Assembly: GCF_003369915.1 (NCBI RefSeq) | Contig: NC_046676.1 | Coordinates: forward strand, 10,832,001 to 10,896,000 | DNA from: Drosophila miranda | Taxonomy: Eukaryota; Arthropoda; Insecta; Diptera; Drosophilidae | Length of the DNA stretch: 64,000 nucleotides | Direction of reading: 5' to 3' | In this document: one piece after another, positions 24,701 to 34,041 of the stretch | Layout of the letters: each line of letters starts with the position of its first letter | How positions within the stretch are numbered: the stretch's first letter is position 1 | Made by a program: the position numbers and the translations under genes | Notes under the pieces: generated by a model | Told to the model about the DNA's origin: nothing | Databases searched by the model: none | What the model saw: the letters and a program-made list of their open reading frames with translations, nothing else

Positions 24701-26460
24701 CGCCTACGACTGCCTCAGCGGAAACTATGCGACACCCAACGGGGAGGAGAACGACGCCGACTCCACGGACGAGTCGCTGATCAATCACATGAACGACCAG
24801 TCGCAGTCGCAGTTCAGCTACGACGAGGTCATCAAGAGCGACATCCAGCTGCTGCACACCCTCAATGTGTCCACGATAGTCGACCTAATGGTAGAGAACC
24901 GCAAGATCAAATACTTTATGGCGTAAGTGTTTGGGAATACTGATCTATGTATGCATGTCAGAAGGCTAACCACAATTCCCTATTGCAGCGTATCCTCCTC
25001 GGAGAAGGCCGATCCCAGCAATCATTACAAGAGCTTCAACCTGCTGTCGCTTCCGTATCCGGGCTGCGAGTTCTTCAAGAAGTTCCGCGACAACAACTAC
25101 ATGGCCAAGAATCTGCACTACAACTGGAAGCAGTCGTTCAACGATGCAAACATTAATATACCCAATCTGGGGCCCGCCGCCGACATTGACATCATCTGGC
25201 CGGAGTACCGGGACTGGGATCTGGTGTCCATCACACAGAACTATCTCCGGGCCACGCTCAAGTACATACAGGAGGATAACTCTGGCCTGCTCATACACTG
25301 CATCAGTGGCTGGGATCGCACTCCGCTGTTTGTCTCCCTGGTGCGACTGTCTCTCTGGGCGGATGGACTCATCCACCAGTCGATGAACGCCATGCAGATG
25401 GCGTACTTCACACTGGCCTACGACTGGTACTTGTTTGGCCACCAGTTGCCGGATCGCCTCAAGCGGGGCGAGGACATCATGTTCTTCTGCTTCCACGTGC
25501 TAAAGTTCATCACGGACGAGGAGTATAGCATAGTGGAGCATCGGAAGCGGACTAAGACCTCGAGCAGCAGCGGGAGCAGTGTCATAGTCATCAAGTCCGA
25601 CTGCTGCGACGATGAGCCGCTCAAGGAGTGAGTGCAGATACGAGGGGACTTGCGTGATCATAGTTTTAAACGACTTCATTTCTTCCTGCACAGAGACTAC
25701 ATCCTGGCCTTCGATCAAGATAGCAACGACAGCTATTCAAACTGTTCCAACTGTGATATGTCCATAACAGATAACTTCTATGCCACCACAACGGCCACAG
25801 CTGCGCCAGTCAATCCACTGACCAGCAGGTCGCCCAATCCTAAGCGGTAACCGAACTTTAGCCCCCACCAGCGAGCCACCTACTGACCTCTCCTGTATTC
25901 TTTCAGCTCCCGCACTAGCCCGATATCGGTGCCCGGCTCGAATGCGCGGCAGCGTCAGGAGTCCACATCCTCGAACGGCAGCTGGCAGGTGGTCACCGAC
26001 ACCGGATCCATCGACTCCATGATGAACGGCAGCTACATGATGCGCTTTGTGGCGCAACAGACGGCGGACGCCACCTCGAACATTCCCATCTGCAATGGCG
26101 GCAATGGCTATCACTGCAGCAACAACACAACGACATACATGGGCAGCGGTAGCGGCAGCGGGAGCAGCATCAGCAATGGCAGCAACACAACGCACGGTTT
26201 CCCAAACGGTTCCTCCAAAGATGTGGGTGGCAGCACAACTTCCAGCAAGCAGTGCATCAACTTGTGAGTACCCACAGAATCAGAGCAGCAGAATCCAGTA
26301 CTCATTTGTATCTCTTCTCGGCAGACGTAAGCAACGCCTCAATGCAGTGCGAGCCATCTTCATACAAGCGTACGGCAAGACAATTGGACTGAAATTCAAA
26401 GAGGGCTCCTCCATGAACCTGGCCACGTTCATTGGCAATCTGGCGGACCAGCTATTCTGA
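15395..26460 (+). CDS. Edtp: Myotubularin-related phosphoinositide phosphatase (MTMR14/Jumpy type)
   Basis: Six coding exons: 15395-15511, 24153-24922, 24989-25627, 25694-25846, 25907-26263, 26325-26460; total 2172 nt, 723 aa, all phases consistent. The family removes the 3-phosphate from PI3P and PI(3,5)P2 and acts in autophagy and muscle; the fly protein was described as egg-derived tyrosine phosphatase. The active-site loop HCISGWDRTP has Cys400 and Arg406 in the CX5R arrangement. Other family blocks are CRQRFAVPVI, GKYICRSATL, LMVENRKIK, PYPGCEFFKKF and a C-terminal VRAIFIQAYGKTIGL. Residues about 75-130 are a Gly/Ser/Thr/Gln-rich insert and look like a linker. The first intron is 8.6 kb and contains another gene. 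An out-of-frame upstream ATG overlaps the start. Confidence 0.95.
17425..17430 (-). terminator. Polyadenylation signal of GID8-like gene
   Basis: TTTATT on the + strand reads AATAAA on the minus strand, 110 nt past the stop codon at 17540. Confidence 0.55.
17540..18301 (-). CDS. GID8-like LisH-CTLH-CRA protein, nested in Edtp intron
   Basis: Two exons, 18199-18301 and 17540-18132, give 231 aa (human GID8 is 228). Splicing joins ITG..GTTTGTG to CCCCACAG..AGGGATAC and restores ..NYLITEGYQEAAQRFKAES. The LisH motif spans about residues 17-48, the CTLH helix about 57-113, and CRA follows (YMYFHMQQLRLIELIREQ, ALALLAFDKPEESPFGDL). The family is a core subunit of the CTLH/GID E3 ubiquitin ligase, cytosolic and nuclear. 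A second in-frame Met at residue 14 (MSSFQ) is an alternative start. It lies wholly inside the first Edtp intron on the opposite strand, with its own polyadenylation signal near 17425. Confidence 0.9.
18724..18780. repeat. (TA)n-(GT)n microsatellite
   Basis: About 11 TA units followed, after a short spacer, by about 15 GT units. It lies inside the Edtp intron upstream of the nested gene. Confidence 0.9.
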
Positions 26461-26980
26461 GCTGACATACCTGACCTTCTACAGTCAATGAAGGGGTAGG
26501 CCCACGCCTTCTTCGACCTGTTGCAATCGATCTTGTTTAAGTTAGCTTTCTGCCTGTTTTTGTTTCTTGTTATAATGATGCGCTTTTCCACATTGACTGT
26601 ATTTTGTAGACCTGCCTGTTGAATTGCGTTCTTGCGACTGTTTGTTGAATATGTATGTAATGGCCTAATGATAAGCATCAAACGAACCTATGTGTACCCC
26701 ATTTCCGTCAGGGAACCAGGGGAACAAACTCCTAGACAACATGCATAGTACAACTCGTTCTCTGACCTATAAACCCCGGGCCTGTTCAGGCCTTGTCCGC
26801 CACTACGTCCTCGCTATCCCGCCTGCCGCCTCCAGTTCCAGCTCCAGCTCCCACTCCCGCTCCCGCATATTTGTTTGTTTAGTTAATAGTTCATCGAGCA
26901 TGCGAAGCAAACGAAATATGAAAACCAATTCGGATTAAAGAATAGCCTTAAGTTGTAATTTATAGTAATGTATTTTTTAA

Positions 26981-26986
26981 AATAAA
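26981..26986 (+). terminator. Polyadenylation signal of Edtp
   Basis: AATAAA about 520 nt after the Edtp stop and 27 nt before the stop codon of the convergent minus-strand gene. The two 3' ends therefore lie very close together and the minus-strand 3' UTR probably overlaps the Edtp 3' UTR. Confidence 0.6.
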
Positions 26987-27012
26987 CTTATGTGCATTTG
27001 ATGTACATGGAT

Positions 27013-28263
27013 TCAAGTTTGTTTTGAGCGCTTTGCCATGCTGGTCAGCGGCAAATACTCGTCCAGATCAATGCGCTTCACCCGAACGAGTACCTTCTTT
27101 GTGTAGTACTTGGCGCTCTTGACCGGTATATACCGCGGATTGGGATTTAGAGTGGCATCATCGGGCTTCTCCACGGGAGTGCCTTTTTTCTCTGGTGATT
27201 TCTGTTGTGCCTCTTCTGGTTTATTTTCCCGTACATTTTCCATCTCAATGGCAAGCTCAATGGCCGCAAGGGCCACCTCCACCTCTGTCTTAATGTCCAG
27301 CGGTGGTGAAACAGACGGCGGGCACTCAACGGGTTCCTCCTTGGCACCAATCACGTTGATATCAAGCGGTGTCGAAACGTCCGGCGCGGGATTAATGGGT
27401 CCAACCACATTGCTCGTGAAAGCTTGAATCGGTATGGAAACAGTCGCCGTCGGGATATTAATGAGATCCTGGCCACCAGACACACTGCCAATGACCAGAT
27501 TGGTTTTGGGACGGGGACCTGGGATGGCAAAAGTGTGTGCGATTTTTGGTTGGACTGGTTTGTACTGAGGACCATCAAGCGAGAGTTGTGCCAGAGCCGA
27601 TATGGGCAGCTCCTTGACCCGAACAGATCTGAGGAATTCATCGTATTCGGTCTTGACTGTGGCCTGCTCTTCGGGACCCAGTGGTACGGACGCATGTGTC
27701 TCCATCTCGTGTTGGAATAAGATATCGAGGAACTCGACTTCCAGTCGCCGACGCTCATTGATCGTCATTGCCTCCACCAATGGCAGCTGAGTGAGTAGAA
27801 AGTTCTGGGCCATACTCAAGTCCCTGGGTGGTTCCAAATTTTCTGTACTTAGCGAGTGTTCGATCTCCGTCACAAGGGACCACAGTTGAAAGGGAATTTG
27901 TCCCTTCGCCTTCGAAAGGGCGCCCATGGTCGGTAGCAGCAAGTTCCAACGCCACTGCAGCTCGTCTGCCGAGAAGGGGGCACTCAGCGGCAAGTTCTCG
28001 TAGCTGGCATTAAACTCCTTCGAAATCTGATTCCAGGCCCACTCGTCGTAGTCCGAGTCCTGTTCCGGCTGCGCTGCTTTACTATACAGAAACGGATACT
28101 TGGTAATCAGCTCCAGCAGACGTAAATCGTTCAGAACTATCATCGAATTGGAATTTGTGTTGGATATATTTATTTCCATTGGGCTGACTGAGGAGTCTCT
28201 ACCGCTTTCGCTGTCCATTGCTGTGCCAGCTTCGGTACCCATTTCGTTTTTCGGATCAGCCAT
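27013..28263 (-). CDS. MADF/SANT-like nuclear protein
   Basis: Single-exon frame of 416 aa beginning at a true ATG. Residues about 45-140 (LRLLELITKYPFLYS, then DEWAWNQISKEFNASY, then SADELQWRWNLLLPTM) have the tryptophan spacing of a MADF or Myb/SANT-like three-helix domain, which binds DNA in other Drosophila proteins. The middle is acidic and Pro/Val-rich. The C terminus is basic (KKVLVRVKRIDLDEYL, ending KRSKQT) and could be a nuclear localisation signal. I do not recognise the specific gene. The role as chromatin or transcription factor is inferred from the domain. A TATCGATA site lies about 80 bp upstream, at 28344-28351. It is convergent with Edtp. Confidence 0.85.
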   Translation of the reverse strand: MADPKNEMGTEAGTAMDSESGRDSSVSPMEINISNTNSNSMIVLNDLRLLELITKYPFLYSKAAQPEQDSDYDEWAWNQISKEFNASYENLPLSAPFSADELQWRWNLLLPTMGALSKAKGQIPFQLWSLVTEIEHSLSTENLEPPRDLSMAQNFLLTQLPLVEAMTINERRRLEVEFLDILFQHEMETHASVPLGPEEQATVKTEYDEFLRSVRVKELPISALAQLSLDGPQYKPVQPKIAHTFAIPGPRPKTNLVIGSVSGGQDLINIPTATVSIPIQAFTSNVVGPINPAPDVSTPLDINVIGAKEEPVECPPSVSPPLDIKTEVEVALAAIELAIEMENVRENKPEEAQQKSPEKKGTPVEKPDDATLNPNPRYIPVKSAKYYTKKVLVRVKRIDLDEYLPLTSMAKRSKQT

Positions 28264-28343
28264 TATTATTATTATTCGGCGACGCGACGGATTTTATCTT
28301 CAAAATTTTTTTTTGTCCCCCGAATTTTATAAACATATCAATA

Positions 28344-28351
28344 TATCGATA
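28344..28351. promoter_or_regulatory. DRE upstream of the MADF-like gene
   Basis: A perfect TATCGATA, 81 bp upstream of the minus-strand ATG at 28263. This is the usual DREF/BEAF-32 site of housekeeping promoters. Confidence 0.6.
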
Positions 28352-28424
28352 CCTGTTTTTTTATGACAATATATTTGTAGGTGGTAGTTTTTTCGACTGG
28401 CAAAAAAATGTAGTATATTTTTTT

Positions 28425-28860
28425 GCGAATTTTAATTAAATCGGTATATTTTTGCGATGAGCGGAACTAATCGGCGTTTTATTTTGAAAATTCCAAACTA
28501 AGTTCTTTACTTTAATTTTAAACCTAGATGGTCATAAAACATCGACTCGACGACGCATGATCACATATCTTCGATCACTTTTAAATTAAATAATTGATAT
28601 ATCAATCGGATAAAATTGTGTATTCAGGGCTGAGGGTCCTGTTTAGCTAGTAATATGATTTAGCGCAGTTCATGGTAAAGTAAAGATGAAGGATGGGATG
28701 GATCTACAATAAGAACTATTATTATTATTATTTTTCGCGGTTTAACTCAAGTTGTTGTCCTGCTTAAAACAGGGGGATTAAGTGGGATAAGTTCACTTCT
28801 TCATCGGTATATTACGGTATATTTCTGAATTTCAGACAGTATATTTTATCGATAGGTCGA
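28425..28860 (+). repeat. Dispersed motif-6 repeat, copy ending at the Bap55 promoter
   Basis: It starts with a motif-6 unit (CGGTATATTTTTGCG, 28442). It contains the core ATCGGATAAAATTGTG (28607) followed by CAGGGCTGAG, matching the reverse of 39255-39280, and then a segment around AAGTGGGATAAGTTC (28780) that matches 39160-39190 in reverse and 52111-52130 directly. It closes with three motif-6-like units and a DRE. Confidence 0.5.
28803..28854 (+). promoter_or_regulatory. Motif 6 and DRE cluster upstream of Bap55
   Basis: CGGTATATT, CGGTATATTTC and CAGTATATTTT lie in direct succession, followed by TATCGATA at 28847-28854. It lies 120 bp before the Bap55 ATG and is oriented toward it. The last part matches the Edtp and Prosalpha5 blocks (GTATATTTTATCGA). 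Confidence 0.75.
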
Positions 28861-28973
28861 TTGCCATTAACGCAAGCGTCGTGAAAAAAGCCGCAAAAAT
28901 AAATACAGACAAGACAGGCATTTCGAGAACTTTTACAAGAAATCAAGCTGAAAAGTAGTCCCGACGCTCCAAG

Positions 28974-30401
28974 ATGAGTGGAGGCAACATGCTATATGGC
29001 GGCGACGAAATTGGAGCCTTAGTTTTCGATCCAGGGCACCATTCGTTGCGTGTGGGCTACGCGCAAGAGGATTCGCCGAAGGCTGAGATACCCTCTGTTG
29101 TCGGCATTGGAGCATTCCCAGCCCCGGATACGAATCTTGATCCAGAGACCAAAACTGACAACAATGTGACGCCCAACAGTGAGTAGAACAACGCCATCAA
29201 TTGAAAATTTTTTTGAATAGTATCATTTCACATCACCCTCCCACCGCACCCCTGCTCGTTTCTAGATGCCGACTCGCGCAAGTACTATGTAGACACAAAC
29301 TATGTGAATGTTCCCCGCTCCCAAATGGAAGTTCAGACTTATATGAAGGATGGCATGATCGACAACTGGGAGCTCTTCGAGAAGGTGATTGACTATGCCT
29401 ACGCAAATGTCATTCAATCGGAGCCGGAGTACCATCCCGTGCTCTTCTCAGAGGCTTCCTGGAACGTGCGCAACAACCGCGAGAAGCTCACCGAGCTAAT
29501 GTTTGAGAAGTACAATGTGCCAGCATTCTTTTTGGTTAAAAATGCCGTACTGGCGGCATTCTCCAGCGGCCGTGCCACAGCGCTTGTGGTGGATAGCGGT
29601 GCAACGCATACTTCGGCCGTGCCCGTGCACGAGGGGTATGTTCTCTCGCAGGCGGTAGTCAAGTCCCCCCTGGGCGGTGACTTCCTATCCCGCCAATGCA
29701 GGCAGCATTTGGATAAACATAATATCGACCTGTCCCCGGTGTATAAAATCGCCTCGAAGGATGTAGTCAAGGATCGGGACAATGCTCGCTTCACGCTGCG
29801 GAAACTACCCGAAAATCTCACACAGTCGTGGCAGAACTACATGACTCAGCTAATGTTGCAGGACTTCCAGATGAATATTCTGCAGGTGCTGGAGAATCCG
29901 TTCGACGAGCGTGTGGCTGCCCAGATACCGACTGTCCACTACGAGTTCCCCAATGGATATCACCAGGACTTTGGCTCTGAGCGTTTCAAAATTGCCGAAA
30001 GCCTCTTCGACAATGCCATGCTGGGTGCTGGCCAATTGGCCTCCACCAGCGTGGGCATGTGCGATGCGGATGTGCGTCTGTCGCTCTTCGGATCGGTTGT
30101 GGTCACAGGTAAGGGATTCACTTGAATGATCCTCGCCGCATTGCTCATATATTCCCATCGTTCAGGTGGCAACACGCTGCTCCAGGGCTTTCCCGAGCGT
30201 CTTAATCGAGATCTACAGCTGCGGGCGCCGTCAAATACTCGTCTGAAAATGATTTCGGCCAATGGAAGTGTGGAAAGAAGGTTCGGTGCCTGGATTGGGG
30301 GCTCCATACTGGCCAGCATTGGCACGTTCCAACAGATGTGGATATCGTCGCAGGAGTACGAGGAGGCTGGAAAAAGTCAAGTGGAGCGCAAGTGTCCCTA
30401 A
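28974..30401 (+). CDS. Bap55: Brahma-associated actin-related protein Bap55 (BAF53 family)
   Basis: Three exons, 28974-29178, 29266-30108 and 30166-30401, give 427 aa with consistent phases; introns are 87 and 57 bp. The product is an actin-related subunit of the SWI/SNF (Brahma) remodelling complex and also of Tip60-type complexes; it is nuclear. Actin-fold landmarks are [12 protein letters not shown] near the start, [20 protein letters not shown] (phosphate-2 loop), [16 protein letters not shown] (subdomain 3) and [20 protein letters not shown] with the C-terminal KCP. The N terminus has the family insertion [10 protein letters not shown]. Promoter motifs 6 and DRE lie directly upstream. 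Confidence 0.96.
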
Positions 30402-30756
30402 ACGCTGCCGACTGGTCATTAACATGCACGAATTCCAATTGTAATTTTAATTTTAAAGACGAAACTCTATGTAATTATATAAATGTGAACTTTTAAATGC
30501 GCTAGCTCGATATGTAAGGGGGGATTTGATTGTTGATTTGATGTTCTCACTGCGTATCGGTCGCTGGTGTGCTTCGTTCCGGTTTAATTGTCGAGCCCGC
30601 AGTCTGATTGGTCTCCTCCTCGAGTTCGTACTGAATGGAGATGGAGGTAAGTCTTGGAACCCGTTTCTTGTAGTTTTTAGGATATATCGATGGTATCAAA
30701 GGCCGCCTCCGCCTAATGGTGTCCTGGGTGATTTCGGTGGATAGTTTTAGAAAACG

Positions 30757-31759
30757 TCACATAGCTCCAGACATGGTATTGTTGCACACACATTGCTATA
30801 ACAAGAAAGCAATTTTAGAATCAATCAAGTGGAGATACACCTTGAGAATACACTCACCTTGGCATTTAGAATATCCTCCGACCAATCCTCCTTGGCAATA
30901 CGTCCCACAGCATTCACCAGAATCTTCTTCACCTTGATGACATTCTCTGCAAAGGTCTTGAGGACATCCTGCACGTTGACTCCCTCGCATCCCATGCGCC
31001 AGCAGTCGTAGTCGGTGGCAATTGCCACTGAGCCATACAGTAGGCCGGCCTCTTTAGCCAGCACAACCTCTGGACACGTGGTCATATTGATAAGGTCGCC
31101 GCCCCATTCCCTGAACATGAGACTCTCGGAGCGGGACGAGAAGCGAGGACCTTCGATAGTCACAATTGTGGCCTTCTCGTGTGCTGGGATCTCCAGTTCC
31201 TTGGCAGCCTCGATGAGTATTTTGCGGGTACGCTCACTGAAAGCGGGGTACATGGGCAGGTGGCAAACACCACGTGGGCTAGTGGCTGAGCCATCGTAGA
31301 ACGTTTGTGAGCGTTTTGTGGTGCGATCTATGAAATCGTGGGGCATTACCAGGTTGCCGGGCTTGATTTGCTCACGCAGGGAACCACATGCCGTGGACAC
31401 AATGAGGTGGGTGCAGCCCACATCGCGCAAGGCCCAGATATTGGCACGGTAATTCACATTGGAAGGCATAATATCGTGTTTCCTTCCATGGCGTGCCAGT
31501 AGCACACACTGCACCCCACCAATTTCACCTTGAATCAGGGCATCGGACGGCTCCCCGTACGGCGTTGAAATAACTTTTTCCTGGCGATTCTCCAAAATGT
31601 CCGGATCATCTAAGCCGGATCCGCCAATGATGCCAATCTGTCGACAAGCGCATGGAAATATTAATAGAAGCCTACACCTAACGGGGGTGTGGGAGTGGCT
31701 CTGCTCACCTTGACTGGTATAGGGTCAAGATCAGTGTCTTTACATTTAATGTGGAGCAT
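30757..31759 (-). CDS. Mtap: S-methyl-5'-thioadenosine phosphorylase
   Basis: Three exons: 31709-31759 ([17 protein letters not shown]), 30858-31637 and 30757-30795 (ending NNTMSGAM); 870 nt, 289 aa. Without the last 62 bp intron the frame would run on into a spurious tail after ILNAK, where AAG/GTGAGTG is a strong donor. The enzyme splits 5'-methylthioadenosine with phosphate into adenine and methylthioribose-1-phosphate for methionine salvage. Family blocks are [69 protein letters not shown] and [15 protein letters not shown]. It is divergent from the CDKAL1-type gene; the shared promoter region is about 400 bp. Confidence 0.93.
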
Positions 31760-32166
31760 TGTGGATACAGGCGGAAGTTGTTAACGACAGAGTTTTTTAC
31801 GCGTTGCTGCTGCGGCTGTCTGGCGAATTATGATTCCCTCCCGCTGATAACCGAGTTTGATAAGTGTGTGTGTATGTATAGTAGGGTGCAAAGCTAAGCC
31901 GCAAAAGCTTGGGCATATGACTTCCACATTCATTTTATGGCGTGAAAAGTGGTTATAAAGTAATTAGGAAAACGACCCTCAACAATAATTGAATTCAAAA
32001 TAATTTAATAATTAAATAAATAATTAACAATCAACAAAAATAATAATAAAGGCAAGGTGTCGGACAGGTCATGGTAGCCTAACCTTTTATCGAATAAAAA
32101 TCGAATATTTTTCACAATCGAGCTTACCAACACTGTTCAAACGTAAACAGCTGGACCGCGTTGCAC

Positions 32167-33919
32167 ATGTTCCTGGGAAACAGAAAAGTGAACATGCACC
32201 AGCTTGAACAGGACTTTCCAGGCAACGATATTGATGATATCGAGGATCTGATATCTGCCGAAGATGTCAAGCCGCAGGAGCGTTACCAGAACAAGAAGAG
32301 TGTGACGGTGCGCGCCAAGAAGCGTGTGCAAATCAAGCCGGAGACCGATGCCGAAGAGAAGCCAACTCCCCGGCCCACCATTTACGAGAGTGTTATACCT
32401 GGAACTCAAAAGGTGTTTGTGAAGACATGGGGATGCGCCCACAACAACTCGGACTCCGAGTACATGGCCGGGCAGCTGGCAGCGTATGGTTACAAACTTA
32501 GCGGTAAAGATGAAGCAGATCTGTGGCTGCTCAACAGCTGCACCGTGAAGAATCCATCCGAGGACACCTTTCGCAATGAGATCGAGTCGGGGATGAGCAG
32601 CGGCAAGCATGTTGTGGTGGCAGGCTGCGTGCCCCAGGGAGCGCCAAAGTCCGACTATTTGCGTGGCCTGTCTGTGATCGGAGTGCAGCAGATCGATCGC
32701 GTCGTGGAGGTGGTGGAAGAGACTCTGAAGGGACACAGCGTACGTCTACTGCAAAACAAGAAGGTACATGGTCGTCGGGTGGCCGGAGCTCCACTGTCGC
32801 TACCCAAGGTGCGCAAGAATCCACTCATCGAGATAATATCCATAAACACGGGCTGTCTGAACCAGTGCACATACTGCAAAACGAAGCATGCTCGCGGAGA
32901 CCTGGCCAGCTATCCACCCGAGGAGATTGTGGATCGTGCGCGACAGTCCTTTGCGGAAGGCTGTTGCGAGATCTGGCTAACATCGGAAGACACTGGGGCC
33001 TACGGCCGAGACATAGGCAGTTCCCTGCCAGAGCTGCTCTGGAAACTGGTCGAAGTTATCCCAGAGCACTGCATGCTGCGTGTGGGCATGACGAATCCCC
33101 CCTACATTCTGGAGCATCTGGAAGAGGTGGCAAAGGTACTACAGCACCCACGTGTCTATGCCTTTTTACATGTTCCCGTTCAGGTGAGTGCAAACCACAT
33201 GCGAATCGATTCCTTGGATCAACCGCTAACATCTTCTGTCTCCACAGAGCGGCAGTGACTCGGTGCTGGGCGAGATGAAGCGCGAATATTGTCGCAAAGA
33301 TTTCGAGCACGTGGTGGACTTCCTTCGTGAACGTGTTCCTGGCGTTACCATTGCCACCGACATCATTTGCGGTTTTCCCACAGAGACCGAAGAAGATTTC
33401 GAGGAGACGATGACGCTGTGCGGCAGATACCGCTTCCCCAGCTTGTTCATCAATCAGTTCTTTCCCCGGCCTGGCACACCGGCAGCGAAAATGGAGCGCA
33501 TACCCGCCAACCTGGTAAAGAAGCGCACCAAACGACTGACGGATCTCTTCTACAGCTACGAGCCGTATGCGCAGCGAGTGGGGGAAATGTACACGGTTCT
33601 GGTCACGGAAATCTCTCACGACAAGCTCCACTATGTGGGGCACAACAAAAGCTATGAGCAGGTCCTGCTGCCCATGCGGGACAATCTGCTGGGCACCCGG
33701 GTCCACGTCCGAATTACCAGTGTCAGCAAATTCAGCATGGTGGGCGAGATTCTGGACGATGAGCGGGACTGGACGCGATGTGCAAAAAAGCAAGAGGCTC
33801 CAATGGAATTAACGATGACCGGGAGGAATCGAGACAAGCTGATCCAGCGCTATGTGGGCATTGCCCTTGTGGTGGGAAGCCTGGCTTTTCTGCTGCAGTT
33901 GCTCATAAGGTTTCTCTAG
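32167..33919 (+). CDS. CDKAL1-type threonylcarbamoyladenosine tRNA methylthiotransferase
   Basis: Two exons, 32167-33183 and 33248-33919, give 562 aa from the first ATG. A second in-frame ATG at 32194 has a better context (A at -3) and would give 553 aa. The enzyme converts t6A37 to ms2t6A37 in tRNA-Lys(UUU) using S-adenosylmethionine and iron-sulfur clusters. The N-terminal MTTase domain begins [18 protein letters not shown]. The radical-SAM motif CLNQCTYC gives Cys230, Cys234 and Cys237. A TRAM domain spans about residues 430-490. The last 22 residues ([18 protein letters not shown]) form a membrane tail anchor, as in CDKAL1, which sits in the ER membrane. The Drosophila gene is, I think, CG6550. 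Confidence 0.94.
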
Positions 33920-33932
33920 CTTTAGGTCGAGC

Positions 33933-33938
33933 AATAAA
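33933..33938 (+). terminator. Polyadenylation signal of CDKAL1-type gene
   Basis: AATAAA begins 14 nt after the stop, which implies a very short 3' UTR. The convergent neighbour ends at 34042, so both transcripts finish within about 100 bp of each other. Confidence 0.65.
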
Positions 33939-34041
33939 AACGCATCTTGTTCCGAATTCATAATTTAAGTAACGCTTTCAACTTAGCCTAGGATACATTA
34001 GAAACTTGTTGCTTGTCCACAGTGGTCGAGTGGCCTTCTCT

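Noticed and set aside
30825-30857. C-terminal tail [10 protein letters not shown] of MTA phosphorylase
   Set aside because: It reads through a strong GTGAGT donor; splicing to 30795 gives the expected 289-residue length.
32161-32166. Start of the CDKAL1-type gene at TTG
   Set aside because: Eukaryotic initiation at TTG is unlikely, and ATG codons follow at 32167 and 32194.
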